A DNA stretch of 53,403 bases from Azospirillum griseum (GCF_003966125.1 NZ_RXMA01000030.1:1-53403), one strand, 5' to 3'. Shown: positions 42,848 through 51,451, counted from the stretch's first letter. Notes: generated by a model from the sequence alone, not told the origin. Made by a program: numbers and translations.

Positions 42848-43828
42848 TCAACCCGCCAGCACGACCTTGGACCGACGGCCCGGCGTTTCGGCCAGCCGCA
42901 TCGCCTCGGCCACAGTGCTTAGGGGCAGAGGCGGGGTGGCGGTCAGGGTCAGCGCGCCGGATTCGACCCGCGCCATCAGGGCGGCAAAGGCGGCGTGCCA
43001 GTCGTCTTCCGTGCAGCGGTCCACCCAGCGTTTCAGCCAAAAGCTCAGCACCCGCACCCCGCGCGCGGCGGCGGCGGGCAGATCGGTGGGGATCAACGAC
43101 CCGGAGAGCAGGCCATACGTCACCAGCGTGCCGCCGGGGGCGATGTGATCGACCAGGGCCGCACTCTCCGCCCCGCCGATGGCGTCGAGCGCGGCGGCGG
43201 CCCCGCGCCCGTCGGTCAGGGCGGCGACGGTGGTGGCCAGATCCTCCCGCGCGCTGTTCACCACAGCGGTGGCCCCCAGCGCCAGCAAGTCGTCGCGCGC
43301 GTCGTCGCGGCGAACCACGGCGATCAGGCGCAACCCCAACGCCCGCGCGGTCTGCGCGGCGATGCGTCCGCAGGCCGACGCCCCGGCGGTGACGATCACC
43401 GTGTCTCCGGCCCGCAAGGTCAGCTCACGCGTCAGCAGCCGGTCGATGGTCAGTGGATTGATGTAGCATTGGGTCGCCACCGCGTCGGGAATGGCGTCCG
43501 GCACCGGAACCGCCCAGCGGGCCGGGCTGGCGATCAGCTCCGCCCAGGTGCCGGTTCCGCGCAGGGGCAGCACCCGCCGCCCGATCCAGTCGGCTGGCAC
43601 GCCGTCGCCCACCGCCACCACCCGACCGACCGCCTCGAACCCCGGCACAAAGGGCAGGGCGGTGGCCTGGGCGTAGGTGCCGCGCACGGTCAGCAGATCG
43701 GACGGGTTGACGCTGGCCGCCGCCATCCGCACCAGCAGGTCGCCGGGGCCGGGGCGTGGGTCCGGCTGGTCGCACAGGCGCAGAACCCGGGCCGGATCGC
43801 CGAACTGGTCGCAGAAAATCGCCCGCAT
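42848..43828 (-). CDS. Zinc-free medium-chain dehydrogenase, quinone reductase/enoyl reductase (Etr1-like) type
   Basis: 326 residues, ATG 43828 with AGGGGAG upstream. MDR fold: RMAAASVNPSDLLTVRG, GFEAVGRVVAVGDGV, and an NADPH-binding stretch DTVIVTAGASACGRIAAQTA followed by VVRRDD, where the arginines fit the 2'-phosphate. The zinc ligands of alcohol dehydrogenases are absent, so it probably reduces quinones or 2-enoyl thioesters. It lies 64 bases upstream of bioM on the same strand, so it could be the first gene of the biotin/acyl-CoA operon. An enoyl reductase would fit with the ligase and thiolase, but this is inference. Confidence 0.85.
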   Translation of the reverse strand: MRAIFCDQFGDPARVLRLCDQPDPRPGPGDLLVRMAAASVNPSDLLTVRGTYAQATALPFVPGFEAVGRVVAVGDGVPADWIGRRVLPLRGTGTWAELIASPARWAVPVPDAIPDAVATQCYINPLTIDRLLTRELTLRAGDTVIVTAGASACGRIAAQTARALGLRLIAVVRRDDARDDLLALGATAVVNSAREDLATTVAALTDGRGAAAALDAIGGAESAALVDHIAPGGTLVTYGLLSGSLIPTDLPAAAARGVRVLSFWLKRWVDRCTEDDWHAAFAALMARVESGALTLTATPPLPLSTVAEAMRLAETPGRRSKVVLAG

Positions 43829-43952
43829 GGCCGGTCGCTCCCCTGATGCCGAGACGACGCCTTCATGCCGGGTTGTGCCCGCCCTGTCGAGAGCGGAGAC
43901 GGGTGGGGACCGCAATGGCACCCGCCCGCGTTGCTCTGACCAGGGAGGACCG

Positions 43953-45083
43953 TCAGCGGTCGATCACCAGATCGCTGGTCGGGCGGCTGCAACAGAGCAG
44001 GATCTGACCCGCGTCGATTTCGCGCTGGCGGATGCCGCCGCCGTGCTTCATCGCCACCGTTCCGGAGATCACCTTGCTCTTGCAGGTGCCGCACAGGCCG
44101 CGCGAGCAGGAGGAGGGCAACCGCAGCCCCGCCGCAGCGGCGGCGGTGAGGATGGGGGTGTCTGGGCCGCAGGTGATGGTCTTGCCGCTTTTGGCGAACT
44201 CCACCGTGAAGCCGGTTGCGGCGGCAGCCGGTTCCGCTGGGGCCGGTTCCGCTGGACTCGCCTCGCCGGGGGCGGCGGTGCCCGGAAGTTCGTCGAAGTT
44301 GAAGCTTTCCTCGTGGTAACGGGCCGGGTTGACCCCGGCCTCCGCCGTCATCGCCCGCACCGCCGCCATGAAGGGGGCGGGGCCGCAGACATAGAGGTCA
44401 CGCTCCAACAGGTCCGGGGCGATCAGGCGGAGCATCGGCAGCGACAACCGCCCGCTGTAGCCCGGCCATTGCCCTTCCGCTCCCGCCGCCTCGCAGACAT
44501 GGGCCAGCCGGAACCCGGTTTCGGCCCGCGCCATGGCGTCGAGTTCGGTGCGGAAGATGATGTCGGTTGGGCTGCGGGCGGCGTGGACGAAGACGACGTC
44601 CCGCTCCAGCGCCAGATCGTCGAGCGTGCGCGCCATCGACATCAGCGGGGTGATGCCGCTGCCCGCCGACAGGAACAGCAGCTTGGTCAATGGCCGGTCC
44701 GCCGGGGTGAACTCCCCCATCGGGCCGGTGGCGCGGAGTTCGCGCCCCGGGACCATGTGGTCGTGCAACCAGTTGGAGGCCGGGCCGCCCGGCACCCGCT
44801 TGACCGTGATGGCGATGCGGTGCGGGCGGGCGGCCGACGAGGCGACCGTGTAGCAGCGGTTCACGATCCCGCCGTCGATGGGCAGATCCAGCGTGATGAA
44901 CTGCCCCGGTTTGAAGCGGAACCGGCAGGGCGTGCGCCCGGAAAAGACGAAGGTTTTGACGTCGTGGGTTTCCTGCCGCACCGCCCGGCAGACCAGCCGG
45001 TCGTCGCGGTCGGGATCCCACAGGGGAGCCTCGGCCCCCGTCAGCTCCGATGCCCAATCCGGGATGTGCGCGCCGCTGGTCAT
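43953..45083 (-). CDS. gbcB: Betaine demethylase reductase subunit, GbcB-like
   Basis: 376 residues. FAD-binding/NAD domain (FKPGQFITLDLPI, NRCYTVASS, SAGSGITPLMSM, DLYVCGPAPFM) followed by an Ala/Pro/Glu-rich linker (~270-290) and a C-terminal plant-type [2Fe-2S] ferredoxin domain with LPSSCSRGLCGTCKSKV and a fourth cysteine in ILLCCSRP. It passes electrons from NAD(P)H to the Rieske oxygenase GbcA. The two genes overlap by ATGA at 45080-45083, so they are translated together. Confidence 0.9.
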   Translation of the reverse strand: MTSGAHIPDWASELTGAEAPLWDPDRDDRLVCRAVRQETHDVKTFVFSGRTPCRFRFKPGQFITLDLPIDGGIVNRCYTVASSAARPHRIAITVKRVPGGPASNWLHDHMVPGRELRATGPMGEFTPADRPLTKLLFLSAGSGITPLMSMARTLDDLALERDVVFVHAARSPTDIIFRTELDAMARAETGFRLAHVCEAAGAEGQWPGYSGRLSLPMLRLIAPDLLERDLYVCGPAPFMAAVRAMTAEAGVNPARYHEESFNFDELPGTAAPGEASPAEPAPAEPAAAATGFTVEFAKSGKTITCGPDTPILTAAAAAGLRLPSSCSRGLCGTCKSKVISGTVAMKHGGGIRQREIDAGQILLCCSRPTSDLVIDR

Positions 45084-46366
45084 GCCGCCACCTCAACGCC
45101 CGCCGACAGGTCACGATGCAGGCCACGATGGGCCGACAGACGGTCGATGTACCACGCGCAGAACTTCTCGACCAACCCTTCGGTGTGCGGGGAATAGGGG
45201 CCGGGTTCATAGGCCGGGCTGGTGGCCCCGGCCTGGGCGATGGCGACCAGATCGGCGTCCTGCTGGTTGGTGGCGGTCCAGACCTCCGTCAGGGCTTGGA
45301 GGTTGTAATCCACGCCTTCCACCGCGTCCTTGTGCACCAGCCAGCGGGTGCGGACGAGCGTGCGGTCGGGCGTCAGCGGCAGGACGGAGAAGGTGACGAT
45401 GTGGTCGGACATGAAATGGTGCCAGGAGTTCGGCTGGGTCCAGAAGGACAGGCCGCCCAGGCTGCGGTCGGGCAGGTTGCCCAGGGTCTTGCGGCTGGCG
45501 ACGCGGGTGTCCTTGGTCTGGGATTCGCCGCTGCCGTCGATCGGCAGGCGTTGGGTGCGGAAGCCGGTGATGTCGGTCAGCCGGTCGATCTCGCGCGACG
45601 GCAGGCCCATGGACTCCCACCGCGCGTGGGACTCGGCCAGAAGCTGGTCATAACGTTCGGCGTGAACCCGGCGGTTGTCGTCCAGGCTGTCGGGCGCGAA
45701 GCCGAACCCGTATTCGAACAGCGGGACCGTCAGTTCCGGGTGGTTGCCGACGCAATGGTAGCATTCCCGGTTGTTCTCCATCGTCAGCTTCCAATTGCCC
45801 AGCTCCACCAGATCGGTCGAATGGGCGATCTTGCAGTTCCGCAGATCGTGGGGGAGGATGTACGGCTCGATGGCGGCGGCCAGCGCGTCGATGTCGGTGG
45901 GGGCCTCCTTGGCCAGACAGACGAAGATCAGGCCGCCGACGCTGCGGACATGCACCGGCTTCAACCCGTGGCAGGAATGATCGAACTCCGCGCCCATATG
46001 CTCGGTGAACAGCAGCTTACCGTCCAGGCCGTAGGTCCATTGGTGATAGGGGCACACCAGATTGCCGACGGACGACGCGCCCTCCGGCGTCAACCGCGCG
46101 CCGCGATGGCGGCAGACGTTGTAAAAGGCGCGCACCTGCAGGTCGTCGTCGCGCAGGATGATGACCGACGCCCGACCGATGTCCACCGTCACGCAATCGC
46201 CGGGTTCGGGAATTTCCGGCTCCACCGCCACGTAAATCCAATGGCGTCCGAAGATCGCCTTCAGGTCCAGATCAAAGACGCTTTGGCTGGTGTAGAAGGG
46301 CGCTTCCAGCGAATAGCCGGGCTTGCGGCGCGCGATCAGGGCATCGACGGACACGGATTCGGACAT
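45080..46366 (-). CDS. gbcA: Rieske oxygenase, glycine-betaine demethylase GbcA-like
   Basis: 428 residues. Rieske [2Fe-2S] motif CRHRGARLTP ... CPYHQWTY (~87-110) and the mononuclear-iron region MENNRECYHCVGNHPEL (~195-212). These, with FEYGFGF, match the GbcA group that oxidatively removes a methyl from glycine betaine to give dimethylglycine and formaldehyde. Stachydrine demethylases are close relatives, and substrate cannot be fixed from sequence. The usual dimethylglycine/sarcosine oxidase genes are not alongside. Four CGACA repeats sit 72-124 bases upstream of the start and may be the regulator's site. Confidence 0.9.
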   Translation of the reverse strand: MSESVSVDALIARRKPGYSLEAPFYTSQSVFDLDLKAIFGRHWIYVAVEPEIPEPGDCVTVDIGRASVIILRDDDLQVRAFYNVCRHRGARLTPEGASSVGNLVCPYHQWTYGLDGKLLFTEHMGAEFDHSCHGLKPVHVRSVGGLIFVCLAKEAPTDIDALAAAIEPYILPHDLRNCKIAHSTDLVELGNWKLTMENNRECYHCVGNHPELTVPLFEYGFGFAPDSLDDNRRVHAERYDQLLAESHARWESMGLPSREIDRLTDITGFRTQRLPIDGSGESQTKDTRVASRKTLGNLPDRSLGGLSFWTQPNSWHHFMSDHIVTFSVLPLTPDRTLVRTRWLVHKDAVEGVDYNLQALTEVWTATNQQDADLVAIAQAGATSPAYEPGPYSPHTEGLVEKFCAWYIDRLSAHRGLHRDLSAGVEVAA

Positions 46367-46437
46367 GGATGGCTCCCGGTTTCAAGGCATCGGCGGGAAT
46401 CAGTGTTTCACCGCTGGCGGTCGTCGGGTGGCCCATT

Positions 46438-46490
46438 TGCGACAGCTTCCTGTCAACCCCCGACAGCGGGGTGCGACAGGGGGTGCGACA
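46438..46490. promoter_or_regulatory. Four CGACA-core repeats upstream of gbcA
   Basis: TGCGACAGC (46438), CCCGACAGC (46459), TGCGACAGG (46472) and TGCGACACC (46484): same-strand repeats 21, 13 and 12 bases apart. They lie between divergent gbcA and the DUF2946 gene and could bind an AraC/GbdR-type activator. The link to that regulator is a guess. Confidence 0.5.
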
Positions 46491-46653
46491 CCGCAGGGAA
46501 ACGTCGTTTGAACACGACGGGTTCCCCCGCATGCTGCAATCGCGTAAGGTGCTGATCCGTCTCTGTCGCGCTCCGGCTTTCGGGCCTTGCGGCGGCGGGG
46601 ATCGACCGCGTCGCCGTGATAAGCCGCAGCATCAACCGAAGGCGTTTGTTCTG

Positions 46654-47070
46654 GTGTCTCTGTTCCGCCGCCTTGCCCTGGGATGTCGCCGTGTCAGCCT
46701 GATGGTTGGCGCGCTGGCCTTCCTGTGCCAAGCGCTGGCCTGGAGCGTGATGATGCCCGCCCAGGCGATGGCCGCGTCCAACAGCACGGTGGCGGACGTC
46801 ATCACCATCTGTTCGGTGGACGGGATCAAGACCATCAAGGTCGGCCCCGACGGACAGGCTCTCCCCGACGAGGACGGCACGGCCGCCGCGTCCGGCCACT
46901 GCCCGCTCTGCCCGCTGCTGGCGGGGGCCGGGCTGCCGCCGGTTCCGCCGCTGGCGCTGCCGACCGAACAGGTTGCCGCGCACGACGCGCGCGCCTTGCC
47001 CGGCGACGCCATCGCCGCCGGATGGTTCCTGTCCAGCCTCCAGGCCCGCGCACCGCCGTCCGTCGGCTGA
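46654..47070 (+). CDS. Exported DUF2946-type cysteine protein (first of a pair)
   Basis: About 138 residues if started at GTG 46654 (GAAGG 11 bases upstream); ATG 46702 is a shorter alternative and ATG 46531 a longer one without ribosome site. The hydrophobic stretch LMVGALAFLCQALAWSVMM then AMAAS reads as a signal peptide. The mature part has ITICSVDGIKTI and a C-x-x-C pair in GHCPLCPLLAG, the hallmark of DUF2946 proteins, which often occur near copper-related or TonB genes. It is clearly a paralogue of the gene at 47447: ITIC/IVIC, DGQALP/TGQPVP and the CxxC element align in order. Function unknown; metal binding is plausible. Confidence 0.72.
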   Translation: MSLFRRLALGCRRVSLMVGALAFLCQALAWSVMMPAQAMAASNSTVADVITICSVDGIKTIKVGPDGQALPDEDGTAAASGHCPLCPLLAGAGLPPVPPLALPTEQVAAHDARALPGDAIAAGWFLSSLQARAPPSVG

Positions 47071-47446
47071 CCGGAGCGATTGTTCGCGCGCGGATCCCGC
47101 CCGCCCCGTTGGCGTGCGCGTGGCAACCCCCGCCCGCGTTGTGAATCCCCGGCATCTCCAGCGGTCGCTGCGGCCCGTCCGAGCACACCAAACCTCCTCC
47201 GCGCCGGGGATCCGCGTCGCTTGCGGATTCATACAAACGGAAAGGATGTGTGGCCGTTATTCCCCCGTTTTCACGGCGCAATCCGTGCGTTGCGCGCCCC
47301 GCCGCCCTGGGGCCGCGACCCCATCCCCCGGCCATTCTCCGGCCATTTCCCGGATGATCCCATGATGGTGTTTCTGTCCGCCACGCCCGCTCCGTTCCGT
47401 TTCCTGGCGCCCGTCTGAGGCGACGACCGGAACCGCGAGCGGCGTC
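47071..47446. other. Region between the two DUF2946 genes
   Basis: 376 bases. Open frames here have the composition of shadows. A short frame from ATG 47248 (about 39 codons, MCGRYSPVFTAQS) has GGAAAGG abutting the start but no family resemblance. I see no riboswitch or terminator that I can defend. Confidence 0.4.
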
Positions 47447-47917
47447 ATGACCGCGTTCCACCCCTCTGCCACGCGCACGCCCGCTGGGCACCTCTTTGGC
47501 CTGCGGCCCGACCGCCGCCGCCGGATCGGCGCGAGCGTGGGCGTGTGGCTGCTGCTGGTCCATCTGCTGGCGCTTGGCGGACACCCGCCGCGCGCCGACG
47601 CGCCGTCGTCGCCCCTGTTCGCGCAGGATCTGTCCGGCGACCGCATCGTGATTTGCACGGCGGGCGGCATGGTCGTGATCGACCGCGCCACCGGCCAGCC
47701 CGTTCCGCCGGACGCCGACCGGCCGCACGGCGACCTGTGCCTGTTCTGCCTGCCCGGCCTGCAGGGCGGCACCGATCTGCCGACGGTCGCCACGCTGGCC
47801 CTGCCCGTGGCCACGCTGTGCCCGCCCCTGTATTCCGACCGTCCGCACCCGCCACCCGCCGCCCGTCCGGTCGGGGTGGCGTGGCCGCGCGGGCCGCCGT
47901 GGGGGTTCCCGACCTGA
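47447..47917 (+). CDS. DUF2946-type cysteine protein (second of a pair)
   Basis: 156 residues, ATG 47447. Arg-rich N-terminus, one hydrophobic segment ~28-45 (SVGVWLLLVHLLALGG) that may be a signal or anchor, then DRIVICTAGGMVVIDRATGQ and a C-x-x-C pair in DLCLFCLPG. The C-terminal 30 residues are Pro/Arg-rich and low in complexity. Paralogue of 46654-47070. It lies upstream of the small membrane proteins and cydABX on the same strand, with 13-base tandem repeats after it. Function unknown; a metal-handling role is possible. Confidence 0.72.
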   Translation: MTAFHPSATRTPAGHLFGLRPDRRRRIGASVGVWLLLVHLLALGGHPPRADAPSSPLFAQDLSGDRIVICTAGGMVVIDRATGQPVPPDADRPHGDLCLFCLPGLQGGTDLPTVATLALPVATLCPPLYSDRPHPPPAARPVGVAWPRGPPWGFPT

Positions 47918-47945
47918 TGGAGCCGACGGCCCATCCCGACACGCC

Positions 47946-47997
47946 GCCCTTGCGCGGGGCCCTTGCGCAGGGCCCTTGCGCGGGGCCCTTGCGCGGG
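47946..47997. repeat. Four tandem 13-base repeats
   Basis: GCCCTTGCGCGGG four times in a row (47946, 47959, 47972, 47985), the second with one change (CAGG for CGGG), plus a partial fifth GCC. Each unit is partly self-complementary (GCGC, GGGCCC across junctions). It sits between the second DUF2946 gene and the small membrane protein gene, so it may be a length-variable leader. Confidence 0.88.
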
Positions 47998-48061
47998 GCC
48001 GGGATGGGCCATTCATCGACCGTGGGCGGCCCCGCTGCCGCCCGCCGAGGAACCCGTTGCC

Positions 48062-48340
48062 ATGCCTCTGTCCGACCGTTCCCACGGGCGACCGCCGCCC
48101 GGTTGGCGGCTGTTCTGCCGCCTGCTGCCCGGATTCGCCGCCGGAGCCTTTGGCGGCGGCCTGTTCGTGGCGCTGCTGCTGGCCTTTGACGTCGCGGGCC
48201 TGCGCACGCTGCTGCACAGCGCCGACCGCCCGCCGCATTGGAGCCTGTTCCTGTCCATGCCCCTGCTGTTCGGGTTGTTGGGGATGGTGGTTGCGCCCTC
48301 CCTCAACCGGTCAACCGACGTTCGGGAGATGGACCGATGA
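48062..48340 (+). CDS. Small two-helix membrane protein ahead of cydPABX
   Basis: 92 residues; GAGGAA lies about 8 bases before ATG 48062. Two hydrophobic segments: LLPGFAAGAFGGGLFVALLL (~24-43) and LFLSMPLLFGLLGMVVAP (~63-80). The short ends are charged. I do not recognise a family. The stop overlaps the next start (ATGA at 48337), so it is coupled to cydP and through it to the cytochrome bd genes; an accessory role in oxidase assembly is the natural guess. Confidence 0.75.
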   Translation: MPLSDRSHGRPPPGWRLFCRLLPGFAAGAFGGGLFVALLLAFDVAGLRTLLHSADRPPHWSLFLSMPLLFGLLGMVVAPSLNRSTDVREMDR

Positions 48341-48501
48341 CGGACCGCCCGTTGGCCCGCGCCATTGCCGTCACGCTGCTGGTCAAGCTGTGCGTGGTGG
48401 TGGCGATGCGGCTGTTCCTGTTCGACGCGGCGCACCGCCCGGTGATCGACGAGTCCGTGATGGACGACCGTCTGACCGTTCCGGCGTCGCCGCGCTCATA
48501 A
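48337..48501 (+). CDS. cydP: Cytochrome bd small accessory protein, CydP-like
   Basis: 54 residues, MTDRPLARAIAVTLLVKLCV with a single membrane helix (~8-28) and LFLFDAAHRP after it. Small one-helix proteins with the MTDRPL...LKL pattern are found immediately upstream of cydAB in many proteobacteria and are annotated CydP. Overlaps the previous gene by ATGA and ends 15 bases before cydA. Its short length makes the family call moderate. Confidence 0.7.
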   Translation: MTDRPLARAIAVTLLVKLCVVVAMRLFLFDAAHRPVIDESVMDDRLTVPASPRS

Positions 48502-48516
48502 GGATGTCTGTGCACG

Positions 48517-50076
48517 ATGTTTGATTTGGATCCGTCGAGCCTGTCGCGCCTGCAATTCGGCATGACCGCGCTCTATCACTTTCTGTTCGTGCCCCTGACG
48601 CTGGGGCTGTCCTTCCTGCTGGCCATCATGGAAAGCGTCTATGTGATGACCGGGCGCGCCATCTGGCGCGACATGACCAAATTCTGGGGCAAGCTGTTCG
48701 GCATCAATTTTGCCATGGGGGTGGCCACCGGCATCACCATGGAATTCCAGTTCGGCACCAACTGGGCCTATTACAGCCATTATGTCGGCGACATCTTTGG
48801 CGCGCCGCTGGCCATCGAAGGGTTGATGGCCTTCTTCCTGGAATCGAGCTTCGTCGGCCTGTTCTTCTTCGGGTGGGACCGGCTGTCGAAGCTGGGCCAT
48901 CTGACGGTGACGTGGCTGGTCGCCATCGGCTCCAACCTGTCGGCCCTGTGGATCCTGATCGCCAACGGCTGGATGCAGAATCCGGTTGGCGCGGTGTTCA
49001 ACCCCGACACCATGCGGATGGAGCTGACCTCCTTCTGGGAGCTGATGTTCAACCCGGTGGCCCAATCGAAGTTCGTCCACACCGTCAGCGCAGGTTACGT
49101 CACCGGATCGATCTTCGTGCTGTCGGTCAGCGCCTATTACCTGCTGAAGGGGCGGCACGCCGCCTTTGCCAAGCGGTCGATGATCGTCGCCTCGGCCTTT
49201 GGCCTGGCGTCGGCCCTGTCGGTGGTGGTGCTGGGGGACGAAAGCGGTTACGCCGTGTCCGAACACCAGAAAATGAAGCTCGCCGCCATCGAAGCGATGT
49301 GGGAGACGGAGGAAGCGCCCGCCGGTTTCACCCTGTTCGCCATTCCCGACACCAAGAACCGGGTCAACCACGCCGAGGTGAAGGTGCCGTGGGCGCTGGG
49401 GCTGATCGCCACCCGCTCCACCGACACCGTGCTGCCCGGCATCGACGATCTGGTGCTGCGGGCGGAGCGGCGCATCCGCAACGGTCTGGTCGCCTATGAC
49501 GCGCTGGAGCGGTTGCGCGCCAACCGGGCCGACGCGGAGGCCCGCGCGACCTTGACCGCCCACGCCGCCGATCTGGGCCACGCGCTGCTGTTGAAACGCT
49601 ACCTCGCCGATCCGCGCAAGGCGGATGACGCCACCATCGCCAAGGCCGCGCGCGACACGGTGCCGGGGGTGGGGCCGCTGTTCTGGTGCTTCCGCATCAT
49701 GGTGGCGCTGGGCTTTTTCTTCATCGGCCTGTTCCTGGTGGCCTTCGCCCTGTCCTGCCGACGGGATTTCAGCCACCCGCTGTTCTTGAGGGTTTGCCTG
49801 TGGAGCCTGCCCTTGCCGTGGGTGGCGGCGGAGCTGGGGTGGTTCGTGGCCGAATACGGGCGGCAACCCTGGTCGATCGACGGGGTGCTGCCGACCTTCC
49901 TCGCCTCCTCCTCCGTGTCGGTGGCGCAGGTGCTGTTCACCCTGACCGGCTTCGTCCTGTTCTATTCCTCGCTGGCCGTCGTCGATGTCGTGCTGATGCG
50001 CACATACATCCGGTTGGGACCGGCCGAGGCGCTGCGCCCGTCGTCCGCCGCGCCCGCCCATCAGCCCGCCGAATAA
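48517..50076 (+). CDS. cydA: Cytochrome bd ubiquinol oxidase subunit I
   Basis: 519 residues, like E. coli CydA (long Q-loop form). Binds hemes b558, b595 and d and oxidises ubiquinol. Visible: LQFGMTALYHFLFVPLTLGL with the N-terminal heme His, IEGLMAFFLES with the two conserved glutamates eight apart, KFVHTVSAGYVTG with the second His, and FRIMVALGF with the heme-ligand Met. GRQPWSIDGVLPT, a family signature, is intact. AAGGA precedes the ATG. The Q-loop (~250-370) has an inserted charged helical stretch. High-affinity respiration at low oxygen is the expected role. Confidence 0.97.
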   Translation: MFDLDPSSLSRLQFGMTALYHFLFVPLTLGLSFLLAIMESVYVMTGRAIWRDMTKFWGKLFGINFAMGVATGITMEFQFGTNWAYYSHYVGDIFGAPLAIEGLMAFFLESSFVGLFFFGWDRLSKLGHLTVTWLVAIGSNLSALWILIANGWMQNPVGAVFNPDTMRMELTSFWELMFNPVAQSKFVHTVSAGYVTGSIFVLSVSAYYLLKGRHAAFAKRSMIVASAFGLASALSVVVLGDESGYAVSEHQKMKLAAIEAMWETEEAPAGFTLFAIPDTKNRVNHAEVKVPWALGLIATRSTDTVLPGIDDLVLRAERRIRNGLVAYDALERLRANRADAEARATLTAHAADLGHALLLKRYLADPRKADDATIAKAARDTVPGVGPLFWCFRIMVALGFFFIGLFLVAFALSCRRDFSHPLFLRVCLWSLPLPWVAAELGWFVAEYGRQPWSIDGVLPTFLASSSVSVAQVLFTLTGFVLFYSSLAVVDVVLMRTYIRLGPAEALRPSSAAPAHQPAE

Positions 50077-50089
50077 AGGGAGAGATCCA

Positions 50090-51241
50090 ATGCACCATCT
50101 GGTTGATTACGAGATCCTCCGCCTGATCTGGTGGCTGTTTCTGGGCGTTCTGCTGATCGGGTTCGCCATCATGGACGGGTTCGATCTGGGGGTGGCGGCG
50201 TTGCTGCCGCTGGTGGCGCGCACCGATGTGGAACGGCGTGTGGCCATCAACAGCATCGGCCCGGTGTGGGACGGGAATCAGGTGTGGCTGATTTTGGGGG
50301 CCGGGGCGATCTTCGCCGCGTGGCCTGCCATTTACGCGGCGGCCTTTTCCGGTTTCTACATCGCCCTGTTCCTGGTGCTGGCGACGCTGATTTTGCGTCC
50401 GGTCGGTTTCGAGTTCCGCAACAAGATCGCCGATCCCCGGTGGCGGAGCTTCTGGGACTGGGCGCTGTTCGCCGGGGGGCTGGTTCCGTCGCTGGTGTTC
50501 GGCGTCGCCTTTGGCAATTTGTTGCAGGGGGTTCCGTTCCGCATCGACGGCGATCTGCGCGTCGCCTATGAGGGCAGTGGCCTGTTCGAGCTGCTGAACC
50601 CGTTCGGCCTGCTGGCCGGGCTGCTGTCGCTGGCGATGCTGACTACCCACGGCGCGGTGTATCTGTCGCTGAAGACGGAAGGGGCGGTGCGCGACCGCGC
50701 GCGGGGCTTCATCCGCGTCGGCGCGCCGGTGTCGGTGGCCCTGTTCGCGCTGGCCGGTGTCTGGGTGTTCTATGGCGTGCCGGGCTATGCCCTGACCACG
50801 GCGGCGGTGATGGACGGCCCATCGAACCCGTTGTTCAAGGAGGCGGTGCGCCAGCCCGGCGCGTGGATGGCCAATTACGCCGCGCATCCCTGGATGATGG
50901 CGGCCCCGGCGCTGGGACTGGTCGGGCCGCTGCTGGTCTGGGGGCTGTCGGCGACGGGACGGGCGGGACTCGCCTTCATCGCCAGCGGCCTGGGAATCGC
51001 CGGAGTCGTCGGCACGGCGGGGGTCAGCATGTTCCCCTTCCTGATGCCGTCCAGCGTCGCGCCGTCGGCCAGCCTGACGGTGTGGGACGCGTCGTCCAGC
51101 CACGTCACCCTGTTCGTGATGCTGGTGGCGACCCTGATCTTTCTGCCCATCGTGTTGGCCTACACCGGTTTCATCTTCCGCACCCTGCGCGGAACGGTCA
51201 GCCCGGCGGACGTCCAGCGCCACAGCAACAGCCTGTACTGA
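50090..51241 (+). CDS. cydB: Cytochrome bd ubiquinol oxidase subunit II
   Basis: 383 residues with eight or nine membrane helices. Family blocks: IWWLFLGVLLIGFAIMDGFD, then LGVAALLPLVARTDVERR, then GPVWDGNQVWLILGAGAIFA, plus RPVGFEFRNK, FGNLLQGVPF and SSSHVTLFVM. It dimerises with CydA. Spaced 13 bases after cydA with GGGAGAG as ribosome site. Nothing unusual. Confidence 0.97.
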   Translation: MHHLVDYEILRLIWWLFLGVLLIGFAIMDGFDLGVAALLPLVARTDVERRVAINSIGPVWDGNQVWLILGAGAIFAAWPAIYAAAFSGFYIALFLVLATLILRPVGFEFRNKIADPRWRSFWDWALFAGGLVPSLVFGVAFGNLLQGVPFRIDGDLRVAYEGSGLFELLNPFGLLAGLLSLAMLTTHGAVYLSLKTEGAVRDRARGFIRVGAPVSVALFALAGVWVFYGVPGYALTTAAVMDGPSNPLFKEAVRQPGAWMANYAAHPWMMAAPALGLVGPLLVWGLSATGRAGLAFIASGLGIAGVVGTAGVSMFPFLMPSSVAPSASLTVWDASSSHVTLFVMLVATLIFLPIVLAYTGFIFRTLRGTVSPADVQRHSNSLY

Positions 51242-51254
51242 GGAGAGCGCCCCC

Positions 51255-51362
51255 ATGTGGTATTTCGCCTGGGTTCTCGGCGTCGGATTCGCCTGCACCT
51301 GCGGGATCCTGAACGCCGTGTGGCATGAGCATCATTTGTCCGCCGACGACACGGTGGACTGA
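51255..51362 (+). CDS. cydX: Cytochrome bd small subunit CydX
   Basis: 35 residues. MWYFAWVLGVGFACTCGILN matches the single-helix CydX subunit (E. coli begins MWYFAWILG). AGGAGAG lies 8 bases before the ATG and the gene starts 13 bases after cydB. It stabilises the heme centres of the oxidase. Confidence 0.95.
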   Translation: MWYFAWVLGVGFACTCGILNAVWHEHHLSADDTVD

Positions 51363-51451
51363 TCCGTCCGGGCGCGCGGCGGCGGGTGCGAGCCGTCGCC
51401 GCGCGGTCCCTTTCGCATGTTTCGGTTTCTTTTTCGGTGGAGAGCGGCGCG

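Noticed and set aside
47248..47365. Short frame beginning MCGRY, the start typical of SRAP/YedK proteins
   Set aside because: Only 39 codons, and after the first five residues nothing matches that family; probably chance.
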